Shown in pieces: positions 10,865 through 23,290 of a DNA stretch of 64,000 bases (position 1 is its first letter; the number at the start of each line of letters is the position of its first letter). The notes beneath the pieces are model-generated. The model was not told the origin of the DNA. It saw nothing but the letters and a program-made list of their open reading frames with translations, and made no database searches. The stretch comes from Azadirachta indica. Lineage: Eukaryota; Streptophyta; Magnoliopsida; Sapindales; Meliaceae. Position numbers and translations under genes: made by a program. Where the stretch lies: assembly GCA_022749755.1 (NCBI GenBank), contig CM040441.1, positions 2,732,741 to 2,796,740 on the forward strand. The letters run 5' to 3'.

Positions 10865-11200
10865 AGGAAAGAAATCAAAAGAAGAAATTATTATTGAGTT
10901 CAAAAGGAGAAATCATGATTTTCTTGTCTCATTGACTCTAGTCAATAAAGGGAAAATCATCATGACATTCTATGTCTCATTAACTCTAAGTCAATACAGG
11001 AAAAATGAATCAAGAAATAATCAACGGCTAGAAGATCTCCAGTGGCTAGAAGGTCAATATTTATTTTGAAACAAATAATTCCTTATAACATTCCTTATTA
11101 AACTTCTTGTATCTATTTAACCTTGTAAGCTTAGAAGAATTTTTTTCAAGTAGAAAAACTTCTTTTGATTCCACAAGTTGCCATACAACACAACACAAGG
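10865..11200 (+). repeat. Copia LTR-like fragment (scrap 1)
   Basis: This segment (TTTTCTTGTCTCATTGACTC ... ATAACATTCCTTATTAAAC) matches the sequence directly downstream of the Copia RNase H remnant at about 22985-23290 and its duplicate at 42263-42560. It is therefore probably a piece of that element's 3' LTR or 3' flank. No coding region accompanies it. Exact ends are not visible. Confidence 0.5.
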
Positions 11201-11263
11201 TCCCCATTGAATATATATATACACGCTTAGATCATGTTATTAGTTAGCCCATTAAGTTCATAT

Positions 11264-11302
11264 TTAATTCCAAATTGCTTTGAGAGAATGCATGGGTTAT
11301 CA
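11264..11302 (+). pseudogene. 39-bp LRR kinase scrap
   Basis: TTTAATTCCAAATTGCTTTG and the following ATGCATGGGTTATCA match 14653-14691 of the MIK2-like pseudogene (the LIPNCFKGMHNLS region). This implies a deleted receptor kinase copy once reached here. It begins shortly after the Copia LTR scrap. Confidence 0.45.
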
Positions 11303-12760
11303 CGAGTCAATATAAATAATATTTTTTTTATAAAATATAAATAAAAATTTATCTAAATTTTAAATTTCGTATACATAATAAATTTATCTGAATATTAAAT
11401 AAAATTGAAAGATCAATTTCATAAATTTAAAATAAATAAAAATAATAATATTTTATTTATTTTTAAAATTATAAAATTGATCTTTTAATTTATGAATATC
11501 ATATTAAAAAGAAATTCAAAGTTTAAATAAATTTATATTAAAACGATGGTTTATAAATTAGTTATTAATATGTTATAAAATAAAATATATTATTATTTTG
11601 ATATTTTTTTAATTAAGAGTTGAAAATAATTTTTTAGTTAATTAATATTATATAAGGGTATAATTGTTATTTTTTAATAAATTAAAATTTTTATAAATAT
11701 TTTAAAAACTATTAAGACTATTTATGTTAATAAGCTAAATTTTAGAGATTCGTATATTATTATATTTAATCCTGTCAACTATCAGAAGAATTTAGGATAT
11801 TATAAAAACAAGAGAAGGGTATCGGGGCATTAGATCAAACAATAAGGAGAATCGGGCATTCTCCCAATGATTATAAATGTTAAGTTTTTGTTTTTACAAA
11901 AGAAAAATGATATGGCATAATAATTCATAATATAAAATACTTTTGAATAAATTATATAAATATGTACAATATTTTTATTCTGCAATATATGATATATAGG
12001 GGCTTTTGAGTTGATGCATTAAATTTTTGACGGGTACTTTCATTGCTCATGTGGTTCCTATAAATTTGACTCTTTCAATCACTAGAGTTATTAATTGATA
12101 TTGATATATTAATAATTGTAGTTTAAGTAAGAATTGTTTGCTCTTGTGTGGCATCTATTGCTTGTATTTTTATCCCTATTTTTTTTTTATCTTTTTATTT
12201 ACTTCAGTTGATACCCTCTGCACAGTAGCTAGCATAATCAAAATCTTCACAAAACTATCTTGGATATACATTTATTATTATAATAATAATGATAATAAAA
12301 CTGTTAATTAAAAAGTATAAAAATTATAACAAACTAAAAGTCTCACTTTTTTCTAATGATAAAATTAAAAATTCGAAATATTTTGAGATTTCAATTGGTT
12401 TATCCTCCATACAAATTCATTTTTCTTTTAAATGATATATAGGCAAATCTTTAATTATATGGTAATATATATCACTTCAGACTTTTCTTTGGGTAATATA
12501 TAAGCCTAAGTTTGAGTTTTTGCATAATTGATTTGTCTACCTCACGTAGGTTATATATATATATATATATATATACATATATATATAAGATAAAGTTATT
12601 TATAATTTTGTCATTTTATGTTAATTTGTCTATTTTGGTGCCCTAACTTTTATTATTTCAAGAGTGTTAAATTTTGTAATTAAGAAATGAAAAGGTGTTA
12701 AATCTTTGATATTATATAGAAAAATCTTAATTAAAAGAAATTTACAAATTATAACAAATT
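11303..12760. other. AT-rich non-coding DNA with promoter relic and AT microsatellite
   Basis: No gene is supported. 12041-12070 (CATTGCTCATGTGGTTCC, then TATAAATTTGACTC) matches the promoter segment upstream of the MIK2-like copies at 15893 and 30569. An (AT)n run lies at about 12548-12592. Confidence 0.5.
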
Positions 12761-15300
12761 AACCTGTCAACTGCAAGTCTTAAGGGTACGCTTCATGAGT
12801 TCTCATTCTCATCATTTCCTGATCTTACATATCTTAATCTTAATGTGAATGAATTTTTTGGAATCATCCCACCACAAATCGATAACCTCACAAAGCTCAA
12901 GTATCTTGATTTATCAATAAATCAAGTGTTTGGGAAAATACCACTAGAAATTGGCCTCTGAACTCATTTGAAGTTCCTTTACATTTATGAGAACCCAATT
13001 AAGTGGCTCAATTCCACTAAAGATAGGAAACTTGAAGTCCATGTCAGAACTAGAATTGTTAAAAAATCATTTGAGTGGTGTTATTCCTTCTTCAATTAGA
13101 AATTTAAGTAATTTAAAGATATTATATCTGTGTACAAATGAGCTTTCTAGTTCTATTCCTTAGGAAATAAGAAACTTAAAGTCTTTGTTAGTACTAGCAT
13201 TGTCAAAAAATCATCTTAGTGGTGTTATTCCTTCTTCATTTGGAAATTTGAGCAATTTAAGGATATTATGCATGTATATAAATGAGCTTTCTAGTTTTAT
13301 TCCTGAGGAAATAGGAAACTTAAAATCCTCTTCAGAACTAGTATTGTCAGAAAATCATCTTAGTAGTGTTATTCCTCTTTCAGCTGGAAATCTGAGTAAT
13401 TAGAGGATATTATACCTGTATATGAATGAGCTTTTTGATTCTATTCTTGAAGAAATAGGAGCTTTGAAGATTCTTTCCCAATTATACTTATGTGAAAATC
13501 AATTTAATGGTTCTATTCCTCTTTCTTTAGATAATTTGATTAACTTGAAAATTTTGCATCTTTTTAATTATTCTCTTTCTGGTTCCATTTCTCCAACCAT
13601 AGGAAATTTAAAGTCTCTTCTTGAGCTAGATTTATAAATAAATCATTCTAGTGGTGTTATTCCTCCTTTAATTGGAAATTTGAGTAGTTTGAGGACATTA
13701 TACCTGAATACAAATAAGCTTTCTAGCTCCATTCTTGAGAAAATAAGGAACTTGAAGTTTCTTTCCAATATAGGCTTGGCCAGAAATAAACTCAGTGGTT
13801 CAATACCTCTTTCCATAGGTAATTTAAGCAACTTGGTTGATTTACATCTTGGTTTTAACAGGCTAGTGGGTTCCATTCCTCAAGAAATAGGAAATTTGCT
13901 GAAGTTGTATATTGGAAAGAAATGAATTTACCAGTTATTTACCATATAATGTTTGCCAAGGCAAATTACTTCAGAAATTCACTTTAGATAATAAACACAT
14001 TAAAGGTCTAATCCCTCAAAGCTTGAGATATTGTACAAGCCTAATTAGAAGTCACCTTAAATGGAACAATCTCTGGGAAATATATCTGAAGAATTTAGCA
14101 TTTACCCAACCTAAATTTTGTTGATCTTAGTCACAATAGATTTTATTGTGAAATCTTATATAATTGAGGAAAATATCTGGCACTTGGCACTTTGAACATT
14201 TCAATGAATAATATCACTAAGAGCATACCACCTGAGTTTACAAACTCATCTCAACTACAAGTGCTTGATCTTTCTTTTAATCATATAGTTAGGAAGATTC
14301 CAGTGGAACACAGAAAGTTAACTTCTTTAAGTAAACTTATCTTGAATGAGAATAAACTTTTTGGAAGTTTACCTCAAGAAGTGGGCTCATTAACTAAACT
14401 TGAGTACCTTGACTCGCCTACAAATGAATTAAGCAACTCAATCCTAGAATCTCTTGGCTACTTGTCAAAATTACATTAATTGAATTTGTGTAACAATCAA
14501 TTTAGCTAAGAAATTCCAGTTGAGATGCAAAATTTATTTCAACTTTTAGAGTTAGATTTGAGTCATAACTTGCTCAACGGAGAGATACCATCCTAAATGT
14601 TCAATTTAGAAAGTCTAGTGAACTTGAATTTATCCCACAATAACCTCTCTGGTTTAATTCCAAATTGCTTTAAGGGAATGCATAACTTATCAGACATTGA
14701 CATATCTTGTAATGAATTACAAGGTCTAATTCCTAGTAGCAAAGCATTTCGAGATGTGTCCATTGAAGAATTATGAGGGAACAAAGGATTGTATGCCAAT
14801 GTTAAAGGATTGTCATCTTGCAATGCTTTCACTTAATGCAAGCAGTCCTCAACAAAAAAATGGCTTATAATTTTGCCTTCTATTTTAGAAGCTCAATTTA
14901 TAGTGATTGCAATGTTCTTCACTTTTGGAAGAAGGCAGATGAACTTGCGAAAGCAAGAAAGCAATTATGTAAACACTCCAATATTGCTTTCAGTATTAAC
15001 CTTTGAAGGGAGGACTTCCAATTTTGCATTGGAGAGGGCAGATAAGGAAGTGTTTACAAAGCTGAGTTACCATAAGGAGATATCATAGTAGTTAAGAAAT
15101 TTCACTTGCCATTTTTAGTTGAGATTGTTAATCAACAAGAATTTTTGAATGAAATTAAGGCATTGACAAAGATTTGACATCAAAATATTATCAATGTTCA
15201 GATGACTGACATTCCTTTTTTTTTTTATGAATATCTTGAAAGAGGTAGCTTGGCTGGAATTCTAAACAACAAAGCAGCAATCTTTTTCAACTAATGGATT
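12761..15300 (+). pseudogene. MIK2-like LRR receptor kinase pseudogene 1
   Basis: This is a remnant of an LRR-XII-type receptor kinase of the MDIS1-interacting (MIK2-like) group, a plasma-membrane surface receptor. It opens inside the N-terminal cap/LRR start (LKGTLHEFSFSSFPDLTYL). Many plant LRRs of 24 residues follow (for example LSKNHLSGVIPSSFGNLSN and LARNKLSGSIPLSIGNLSN), broken by stops at about 13402, 13634, 14122 and 14477 and by frameshifts. Near the end, NLSHNNLSGLIPNCF, ELQGLIPSSKAFRDVS and LSVLTFEGR match the last LRR and juxtamembrane region of the family. A kinase start appears in frameshifted pieces: FLNEIKALT, YEYLERGSLAGIL. Nothing convincing remains past kinase subdomain V. 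Signal peptide and first exon region are missing. Confidence 0.85.
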
Positions 15301-15628
15301 TATAATAGAATAAATACTGGGTGTAACTTTAACTACTTTCATGGACTTGATGAGTAGACATATAGAAATGATGATATTCATTTATTGGAGTGAAAAAATA
15401 AGTTGATAAAAATTGGAGTCATAATAATATTATGCAATCTATATGTTTTTTTTCCTTACCTTTTATACGAGGTTTGCTTATGTGGTTTCTATAAATTGGG
15501 CTTTTCATATGCTTGTTTTCTATGTGAGCATATAATCATTTTAGTTTTTACCTTCACAACTTCATCATTTGCTTCCATCTTAGTTTTTCTATGGAGTCAC
15601 CATTCTTTAATAACAATTGATTCATAGA
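15283..15628 (+). repeat. Direct repeat, first copy: kinase scrap plus receptor promoter and start
   Basis: This matches 15672-16048. The left part may be a decayed kinase catalytic region (W...R.N....YFHG, then YRNDDIHLLE, compare the W..R.N..LHHDC and HRDI..NILLD pattern), which is tentative. The right part is a receptor promoter with TATAAATT at 15490-15497 and an ATG at about 15591 followed by MESPFF and then a stop. The arrangement is 'end of one receptor, start of the next', as expected in a tandem cluster. Confidence 0.55.
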
Positions 15629-15671
15629 AATTTGAATGCTAATTTGAAATATCTTTTGAATTGTTCAAATG

Positions 15672-16048
15672 GCTTTCAGTCAGTGGATTTATAATATAAT
15701 CAATGATAGGTGTTAGTTTACTTATTTTTTGTGGACTTGACACATAGACTTATAGAAATGATGATATTCATTTATTAAAGTGAGAAAATAATTTGATAAG
15801 AAATCAAGTAGTAGTTATTGACTTACATTTTTCATTTTAAATAATAATCTAATGCAATCTACATGTTTTTTTTTTCCTGACCTCTTATACAGCATTGCTC
15901 ATATGGTTTCTATCAATTAGACTCCTCATTTGCTTGTTTTCTATGCGCCAATATAATCAATTTAGGTTTTTCCTTCGCAAATTCATTGTCTACTTCCATC
16001 TTGGTTTTCCTATGGAGTCATTATCCTTTAAACATAGATTCTAGTTTT
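15672..16048 (+). repeat. Direct repeat, second copy: receptor promoter and start
   Basis: This is homologous to 15283-15628. It contains the promoter of MIK2-like pseudogene 2, with the TATA-like element changed to TATCAATT at about 15910-15917, where the duplicate at 30586 still has TATAAATT. The start ATG is at 16012. The left boundary of the 14.7-kb tandem duplication (15827) lies inside it. Confidence 0.6.
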
Positions 16049-17640
16049 CTTACTTGTTTCTCCTATCCAATTACTTATTTTGAATTTTTCATTTGTTATT
16101 ATGTCTTCTACTTCAATTAAAGAAGCTCATGCTCTTCTCAATCAGAAAGCAAGCCTCCATCAAAATCAGAACCTTTCTTTCCTTGCTTCATGGAATCTTT
16201 TTCCTGTTAATGATGCTTATAATTCTTCTCACTCAAAATAAAAAATCAACCCATGTTCTTAGTTTGGAATTCACTTTAATCTTGTTGGAAGAGTCCTTGG
16301 TATTAACCTGTTAACTACAGGTTTTAAAGGTATGCTTCATGAATTCTCATTTTTATCGTTTCCTCGTCTTGCATATCTTAATCTCAGTCTAAATAAATTT
16401 TTTGAAATCATCCCACCTCAAATAACTCATCTTACAAAGCTTAAGTAACTTGATTTACATGTAAATCAATTTTTTGCAGAAAATACCACTAGAAAATGGT
16501 CAATTTCTGATTAACTTAAAGACTCTGCATCTTTTTGAAAATTTTCTTTCTGATTCTATTCCTTCAAGTATAGGAAATTTAAAGGTTTTGTCAAAACTAA
16601 GTTTGTCCAGAAATCGTCTCGGTGGTATTATTCCTTCTTTAATTGGAAATCTGAGCAATTTGAGGACATTAAGAGTATATGAAAATGGGCTTTCTGGTGC
16701 TATTCCTAAAGAAATAGGAAGGTTAAAGTTTCTTTCCAATATAGACTTGACCGACAATCAATTGAATGGTTCGATTCCTCTTTCTTTGGGTAATTTGATT
16801 AACTTGATGATTTTGTATCTTCTTAATAATTCTCTTTCTAGTCATATTCCTCCAAACATAGGAAATTTGATAGCTCTTCTTGATTTAGATTTGTCAGGAA
16901 ATCATCTCAATAGTGTTATTCCTCTTTCAATTGGAAATCTAACCAATTTGATGTCATTATACCTGTATAATAATGAACTTTCTAGTTTTATTCCTTAACA
17001 AATAGGAAATTTGCTGAAGTTGAGTAAGATAAAGTTAAATGCAAATCAATTCACTGGCTATTTACCAGACAATATTTGCAAAAAAAAAATTACTTTAGAA
17101 ATTCACAATAGGTAATAATCATATTGAAGGTTCAATCCCTAAAAGCTTGAGAGATTGTATATGCCTAACTAGAGCTCGTCTTGAATGGAACAATCTCTGT
17201 GAAAATATATCTAAAGATTTTGGCATTTATCCAAACCTATATTTCATTGATCTAGGCCACAATAAATTTTATGATGAAATCTCAACCAATTAGGGAAAAT
17301 GCCCAACACTTGGCACTTTAAACATTTCGACGAATAATATGATTGGAAGCTTACCAACTAAGTTTGCAAACTTATCTCAATTAAGTGTGCTTGATCTTTC
17401 TTTTAATCATATAGTAAGGGAGATTCCAGTGGAATTCGGAAAGTTAAATTCTCTAACTAAACTTATCTTAAATGGGAATAAACTTTTTGGGAGTTTACCC
17501 CAAGAACTTGGCTCATTAACCAAATTTGAGTACTTCAACTTATCTACAAATGGATTGAGCAACTCAATCCCACAATCTCTAGGATACTTGTTGAAATTAC
17601 ATAATTACTGTTACACTGTTAAATTAAACTCTTACAAATA
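16012..17640 (+). pseudogene. MIK2-like LRR receptor kinase pseudogene 2 (unit 1)
   Basis: The start ATG at 16012 gives MESLSFKH, then a one-base loss (relative to 30687) shifts the frame into a stop. Further on, SSTSIKEAHALLNQKASLHQ is the N-terminal LRR cap (LRRNT). LRRs follow in 16474-16998 (LSRNRLGGIIPSLIGNLSN; LSGNHLNSVIPLSIGNLTN), with a stop at 16996-16998 where unit 2 reads through. A frameshift at about 17090, caused by an A-run (AAAAAAAAAT), precedes the final LRR block at 17339-17620. Homology ends in LGYLLKLH without juxtamembrane or kinase sequence. It is therefore a 5' half gene, with stops fixed independently of its duplicate. Confidence 0.85.
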
Positions 17641-20500
17641 ATTCTAGAAACATCATCTAATTGCAGAAGGATTACATGAAAATTAAAGTGTACTCTATCA
17701 AATCATTCTTAAAAAACAGAAGAAATTTCTTAGTGTGAGATATACAAGGAAACAACATAATATTACAAAAATAAAATGCAATAAGATTTGTATTTATTTA
17801 TAATTTAACAATCGAGATCTAAAATTAGGTGACTTTTGATGTTGATAATTTAGTGATTATATTCACTATTAAATTGCATAGATTAATGAATGAAAATTTG
17901 TATTCAAAATTACGTTAAAAAGAAAATTGTTCACTTCGGCTTAAAAAGTCACATTGAGAGAGAAGTTATCAAACTTATCATATCTCCACCCACCACAGCT
18001 TCCGTAGTTCAAATGTGAACAGTTAATACAAGAATTTTAATAGTTATATACATCATTGCTCTGTTCTTTTTTTTTCAGTATTATTATTTTTTACTGTACA
18101 TACTCTTCAAAAAACTCATAATATTTGACAGTGTTTTTCTAGGTCAATCAAAAGAGTGCAAAATATTTATTGATAAATATAATTGGCTAAAATATGTTAA
18201 ATTTCTTGTTATACACATTTTTACTTTTATATTTCATATTTTATATTTTTTGTTTAAATTTAATACTTCAATTTGTAAATTTAATGAAATTTTGCATTAA
18301 AATTTTTAATTTTTACGTTATATATTACTTCAATTCTTTGTATTACCTTTACATATATAGTTGAAGGATATAAATTTCTTAATTGATTATTTAGAAGTTA
18401 TTTGGTTGGTACTAGACAAAAGTTTTTAAAAAATTAAAATGGTCATTTTTCTTTTATTAGAAGAAATTTAAAATTTAGGTTTTTAACAATAAAGTTTTTT
18501 GACCTTTTTCGAAACGTGAAATTATTTAAAATATTTTTATTTTATTTAAAAATTTTATGTTATTTCTTTAAAGTAAAGTATTAAAAACTTATAGTAATTA
18601 CTCAATTTTTTCTAAAAATTTTTTATAATAATTAAACAATTAATAAATTTTTATTAAAAAATCTACTTATAAAAATTCTATTAATAAAATGTCTACTCTC
18701 AAAACTTCTACTTAAAAAGATATACTAAACAGGCCCTTAATATTACATTTTATATCACTAGCGAGAAAGTAATTGGACTACATGAAAAGCTCTATACCTT
18801 TGTAACTTATTAAACACTACTGCAGTGAGTTTGACTTTACAAGCTATGGTTCTCCTAATTTGGCATATGCATTTTGAAACCGAAAAATAAGATTGTCACA
18901 TCTTAATCACAATACCAGTGTTAAATATTTGAAATAATGTATTAATAAGCTTAATTGCAAAAACATTAATATAATAAAAAAATATTATTAAAAATTTATT
19001 CAGTTCAATATGTACAGTCAAGCAAATAATGTTTAAAGTTTTTAATTTGTGTTGTAAAATGAAGGGACATATTTGATAGTTCCTTTAGCAAATAAGGGTA
19101 TATAGTCACAGCACTTTCAGTGACGTTGAAAAAGGGCAACGTCGTATATTACAAAACTAATATTGAAATAAGATTTGTATTTAATTATAATTAATAGTCG
19201 AAGTCTAAAATGAAAAGGTAATATTTGACATTGACAACTTAGTAATATATCAACTATTGAATTGCATAGATAATTACTGAAAATTTTTATTTAAAATTTA
19301 GTAATGAAAAACATTCATTTTAACTTAAAATGTTCATTGAGAAAGGTCAAAGTCATTGATCATTCTTAACTTAAAAAACAGTTTTTGAAAAGGAAAAATG
19401 CCCTAAAATTCTTTCAAATTTAACCTAATACCTCGTCACCAAAAAGTTTAACAAATATTTCGTTACGTCTTACCGTGGTATAAGATTAAAGAAAAATAGT
19501 ACAAAATTTAACCTTGACATAAATTTAAAAATAAATGGGTCCCATAGGATCAGACTATGTCTAGCATATTTGTCAATTGTGTGCTGAAAATAATAATTTT
19601 TTAACTTTGATGTGAAATTAAAGACTAATTGATTAGTTTGATGGGAAAATAAATTGGTTTAGACATAAAATAATATTTTTTTTTACTTTGACAGGAATTA
19701 AATAATAATTTCATAATTAAATAATAATTTATGGTGTTTAAAAAAAAATTAAATTGTAGTTTCAAAACTAAATAATATAATTAAATGATATTTAAATTAA
19801 ATTAAATGATAATTATCCTAACACATGGCATTTGATTGGCTGCAACATTTCTTCTTTATACCATTTTTCACTCTCTCCTCTTTTGCTTACTTTTTATTTT
19901 TTTTTTTAAGGTGCATATGCTCTAATCCAAACACGTTTCATCTCTCTCATAGAACAAACTAATTCTTCAATTTTCTATTTCCGATTATATCTACCGTACA
20001 TTTTGTTTTCAACATCTTAGCTTCACCGTCCTCTTCCTCGGTTTCTCTACTTTTTTACGCTATTATCTCCTTTTGCATGCATTTATTTTCTCAAATTCAC
20101 GTCACTTCTTCAACCAGCATTAAGCCCCTTATTTATCAAGGACTTCTCCAACTCCATGGCTGCCAATCAACGAAGGAATGAACAAAAAGAGATAGCAGGT
20201 TTGATTATTCAACAACTAAAGATAAGAAATTAAAAGAAAATATTTTATTTCAAGATTGCAAATTTTGCCCAAAATCATAATTTCACAAATTCTTCTTTCT
20301 CTTCAACCAAAATTCAATTTTTTCACCCATCAAGATTTGTCAATCCTTTTCCTCTGTAAACAAAAATCTTCAAAGTCTTCTGCTGTTTCATCTTCCCCTC
20401 AATCCCTTCCCACCACCACTACTGTTGGGTTGGGCTTTACTCCTATTTAGAGAAAGCCCAATTTTGAAGCACACATGGTTAAAAATATTTTTTAACTTTG
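17641..20500. other. AT-rich non-coding spacer (unit 1)
   Basis: No gene is supported. 18395-18745 begins with TTATTTGGTTGGTACTAG and ends with TACTAAACAGGCCCTTAA, which may be degenerate inverted termini of a miniature element. A C/T-rich stretch at 19826-20450 has an open frame in unit 2 that is stopped in unit 1, so it is not treated as a gene. Confidence 0.45.
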
Positions 20501-20906
20501 TTTTGTGGCTATATAAGGTGTGTGTGTGAGAAGAGTAGTGCAAGCCATAAGATAGAAAGACTGCACTTTATCAGAAAATTTCAGTCCTACATAGTTTTCA
20601 TTAAGCTAACAATCGGGTGGCGATTTGAACTTCGTTTTACGTAGAGATTCTACAAACATAATTCTTGATTCTGGACGGTGTGATTGACCATCAAAGCTCT
20701 TTAGGACGTCCAAAATTTATGTTTACGGCAACTATAATTTTCAAAATTTTTCTGTAGTCTTATTTTGGCTCTTTCACTTTGGTGTTGATCTATTGGTGTA
20801 TTTGGTAAGGTTTTTTTTAACTCTCACTTTGTGATTGAGTTCTTATTTGTTTCTAAAACTGAAAGTATGTGATTGAGTTCTTATTTTTTTGGCTCTCACT
20901 TTGTGA
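20501..20906 (+). other. Possible retroelement leader with TATA box and short tandem repeats
   Basis: CTATATAAGGTGTGTGTGTG near 20510 looks like a TATA box followed by a TG run. About 60-130 bp downstream is a segment resembling an LTR R-U5 or leader. At 20820-20920 a unit of about 27 bp (GGCTCTCACTTTGTGATTGA plus GTTCTTA) is repeated two to three times. It abuts Copia remnants but is not proven to belong to them. Confidence 0.3.
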
Positions 20907-21935
20907 TTGAGTTCTTACTACAATACCTTACGTTTGTATAATTGCTTCGTTCATGTAACATCGGATTTTTGGAGAGTTTTATTGCTGAACTATTGTCACA
21001 ATAAGCTGTTTTTCTTTTATGACCATGAAACATTACCTGAACCCATCATTAAAAAAATAATTAGAAGTGCTTTTTCTGTCATTAGGATCTCCAACATAAC
21101 CACTATCTATAAAGCAAATAAATACGACTTTTCTCTTTGTTTGTAGAAGAATATAAAATCAGTTGTACCATACCTACAACTTCTTTTGGCAACTAAAAAT
21201 AACATCACAGCTTATTATGATTTTCTTAGTGTTATGATTGGTAATATGTAAGCTTTTTTATTGATCACTAACACCAAAGAAAATACATTTTTTTCCGTTT
21301 GTGATCTAGATTTTTCCTCATTGCATTTGGAATGCGGGCATATGTGATGCACCCAAAAATTTTGAAGTGATCAATGGTTTGTCTAGGACTGCTCTATAAA
21401 TTGAATCAAGAATTGCCCAAATCGAAAGCTCTAGAAATTCTTTTCATTGAACGAAAAATCACTTTTACAAGGATAGGTTTTGCTTCTAAATTGAATCAAG
21501 AATGTTTAACGGAATGATGGATCCACAATATATTAAATATATCTAAATTAAACACACCTAGTGCTAAAGCTGAAGTTTTCTTGATCACCCATTGACCCCG
21601 TCCAGGTAATTACAACTCACGCGCACAAGAAAATCTGTCACTGGACAAAAGATGAGAGTTCCCTACAAGTATCTTAATATCTGTTTGACAATCCGTATAT
21701 CATAGCCTTGGTGGGTGCTTGAAATATCCAGCCTTGTAAATGTGAAGTATTGTAGACTTCTAACAAGGCTATGATACACCGTTGCCTTTACAAGATTATT
21801 GTCATCTGGAAAAAGGGTCATTTTAACAGCAATAGGTGTGTTTATAGTGGAGCAATTTTATGTGTTTGCTCGAGCCAAAATATCTTTTGTGTATTTGGCC
21901 TGAGAGAGAAAAATTCCTTTATTTAATGGTTTTAC
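20907..21935 (-). pseudogene. Ty1/Copia pol remnants, minus strand, scrambled (unit 1)
   Basis: Minus-strand reading from 21935: GIFLSQAKYTKDILARANT then SLQYFTFTRLDI (the conserved Copia GSLQYLTFTRPDI motif) and QILRYL-stop-GT (KRILRYLKGT) give the end of RT and start of RNase H. Next, at about 21390-21180, come KIFGCITYARIPNAMRKNL and KKIIISCDVIF, which belong to the integrase C-terminus and should precede RT. Finally, 21150-20910 reads GDPNDRKSTSNYFF and QLIVTI, the RNase H core (D..DRKSTSGY.F). The order integrase/RT/RNase H is broken, so the element is rearranged as well as stop-ridden. Confidence 0.7.
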
Positions 21936-21959
21936 TTCTGTACTGAGGAACTATTGTAG

Positions 21960-22980
21960 TTGACCAAAGTCAATTCCACAATTGAGTTTGTACAATCTTC
22001 AACCCAAATCGAAACAATTACTCATCCTTTGCTTACTCAAAGCAAACTAAAGAAAAATCCTATCTTGGCCTTATAAATCAGCCATAATAAAGAACCCAAA
22101 ACTCTTTGAACAGCACTCAAGAACATGTTACGGGTAATAGCAATGAAACAACTTCAAGCGCTTCATCATAATTAAATTGGACCTTGGTTCTTTGTGAGGC
22201 AGGAAGAAATATCATAGGATCCAAATAGGTTTATCATAGGCTCCATCAATCACTTTAAAGCAAGATTAGTTGCTAAAGGCTTCATGCAAATACTTGGGAT
22301 TGACTTCGATGAGACCTTTAGTCCAGTCATTAAACCTACCACTATTAGACTTGTTCTCGCCATTGTTGTACACTCAATATGGACAATGAAACAATTAGAT
22401 GTTTGTAATGCCTTCCTACATGGCAACCTAACTGAGACAATTTATATGGAACAACCTTCTAGCTTCCAAGAGTCTATCCATCCAAGTCATGTCTATAAAC
22501 TACAAAAGGCACCCTATGGCTTAAAGCATGGTTTGAATGTCTTTCCAATGCTTTAATAGGCCTTATTTTCCATGGTAACAAACCTGACACCTCTTTCTTT
22601 ATTCTTAATAAAAATCCTACAATTATTCTTATATTATTTTGTGTTGATGATGTTATTATCATAGGTAACAATGACATTGCCATCGACTCCATCATCAACA
22701 CACTCGGTGACATATTTGTTGCAAGAAATTGGCATTCCACTCTCAAAAAACACCACTCCTCCTTTGTGGCAATATGAGTGCCATTCATATCACAAGAAAT
22801 CTGGTTTTCACGACCCAAAAGAACACATAGAACTTGATGTTCATTTTGTACGGGAAAAAGTAGTTCAAGGCTCCCTTTTGACATAGCATATTCCTGCACA
22901 TCTTCAAATAGCTGATACATTCACAAGCCATTAGCCAAATAACCCTTTCTATCCTTACGATACACATTGGGAGTGCATCA
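21960..22980 (+). pseudogene. Ty1/Copia reverse transcriptase and RNase H remnant, plus strand (unit 1)
   Basis: Frameshifted sequence before 22260 reads HPLLTQSKLKKNPILAL and EPKTL. 22284-22556 reads [33 protein letters not shown] and [13 protein letters not shown], the Copia RT core (D..ETFSPV.K..T.R; LDV.NAFLHG.L; KALYGLKQ). The active-site region CVDDVIIIG is at about 22640. An internal deletion then joins RT to the C-terminal end of RNase H: HIELDVHFVREKV, HIPAHLQIADTFT and FLSLRYTLGV (family HIEID.HFVRE, HVPT..QLADIFTKPL). There are multiple stops. It lies head-on to the minus-strand Copia pieces just upstream. Confidence 0.8.
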
Positions 22981-22984
22981 CATG

Positions 22985-23290
22985 ACACTGCCCACCTTGA
23001 GGCTAATAAGAAAAGATATCAAAAGGAGAAATTATGATTTTCTTGTCTCATTGACTCTAGTTAATAAAAGGAAAATCATCATCATAAAAGGAAAAATCAT
23101 CATAATGTTCTATGTCTCATTGACTCTAGTTAATAATAAAAAAAAAAATCAATCAAGAAATGATCAACAGCTAGAATATCTCCAATGGCTAGAAGATCAA
23201 TCTCTCTTTAGAAAAAATAATTCCTTATAACATTCCTTATTAAACTTTTCTTGTATGTCTTTAATCCTTGGAAGCTTAGAATTTTGATTA
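22985..23290 (+). repeat. Putative 3' LTR segment of the Copia remnant (unit 1)
   Basis: This lies directly downstream of the RNase H end. A 40-bp block (GACTCTAGTTAATAAAAGGA, AAATCATCATC) is imperfectly repeated twice. It ends near TTGTATGTCTTTAATCCTTG, as LTR R regions often do. It is homologous to the scrap at 10865-11200. Exact TG/CA ends were not resolved. Confidence 0.45.

Noticed and set aside
13643..13876. 77-codon minus-strand frame (also 16500-16757)
   Set aside because: Antisense shadow of regular LRR repeats.
22474..22920. 148-codon minus-strand frame
   Set aside because: Shadow of the plus-strand Copia RT/RNase H remnant; no domain of its own. Same for the frames at 41753-42266.
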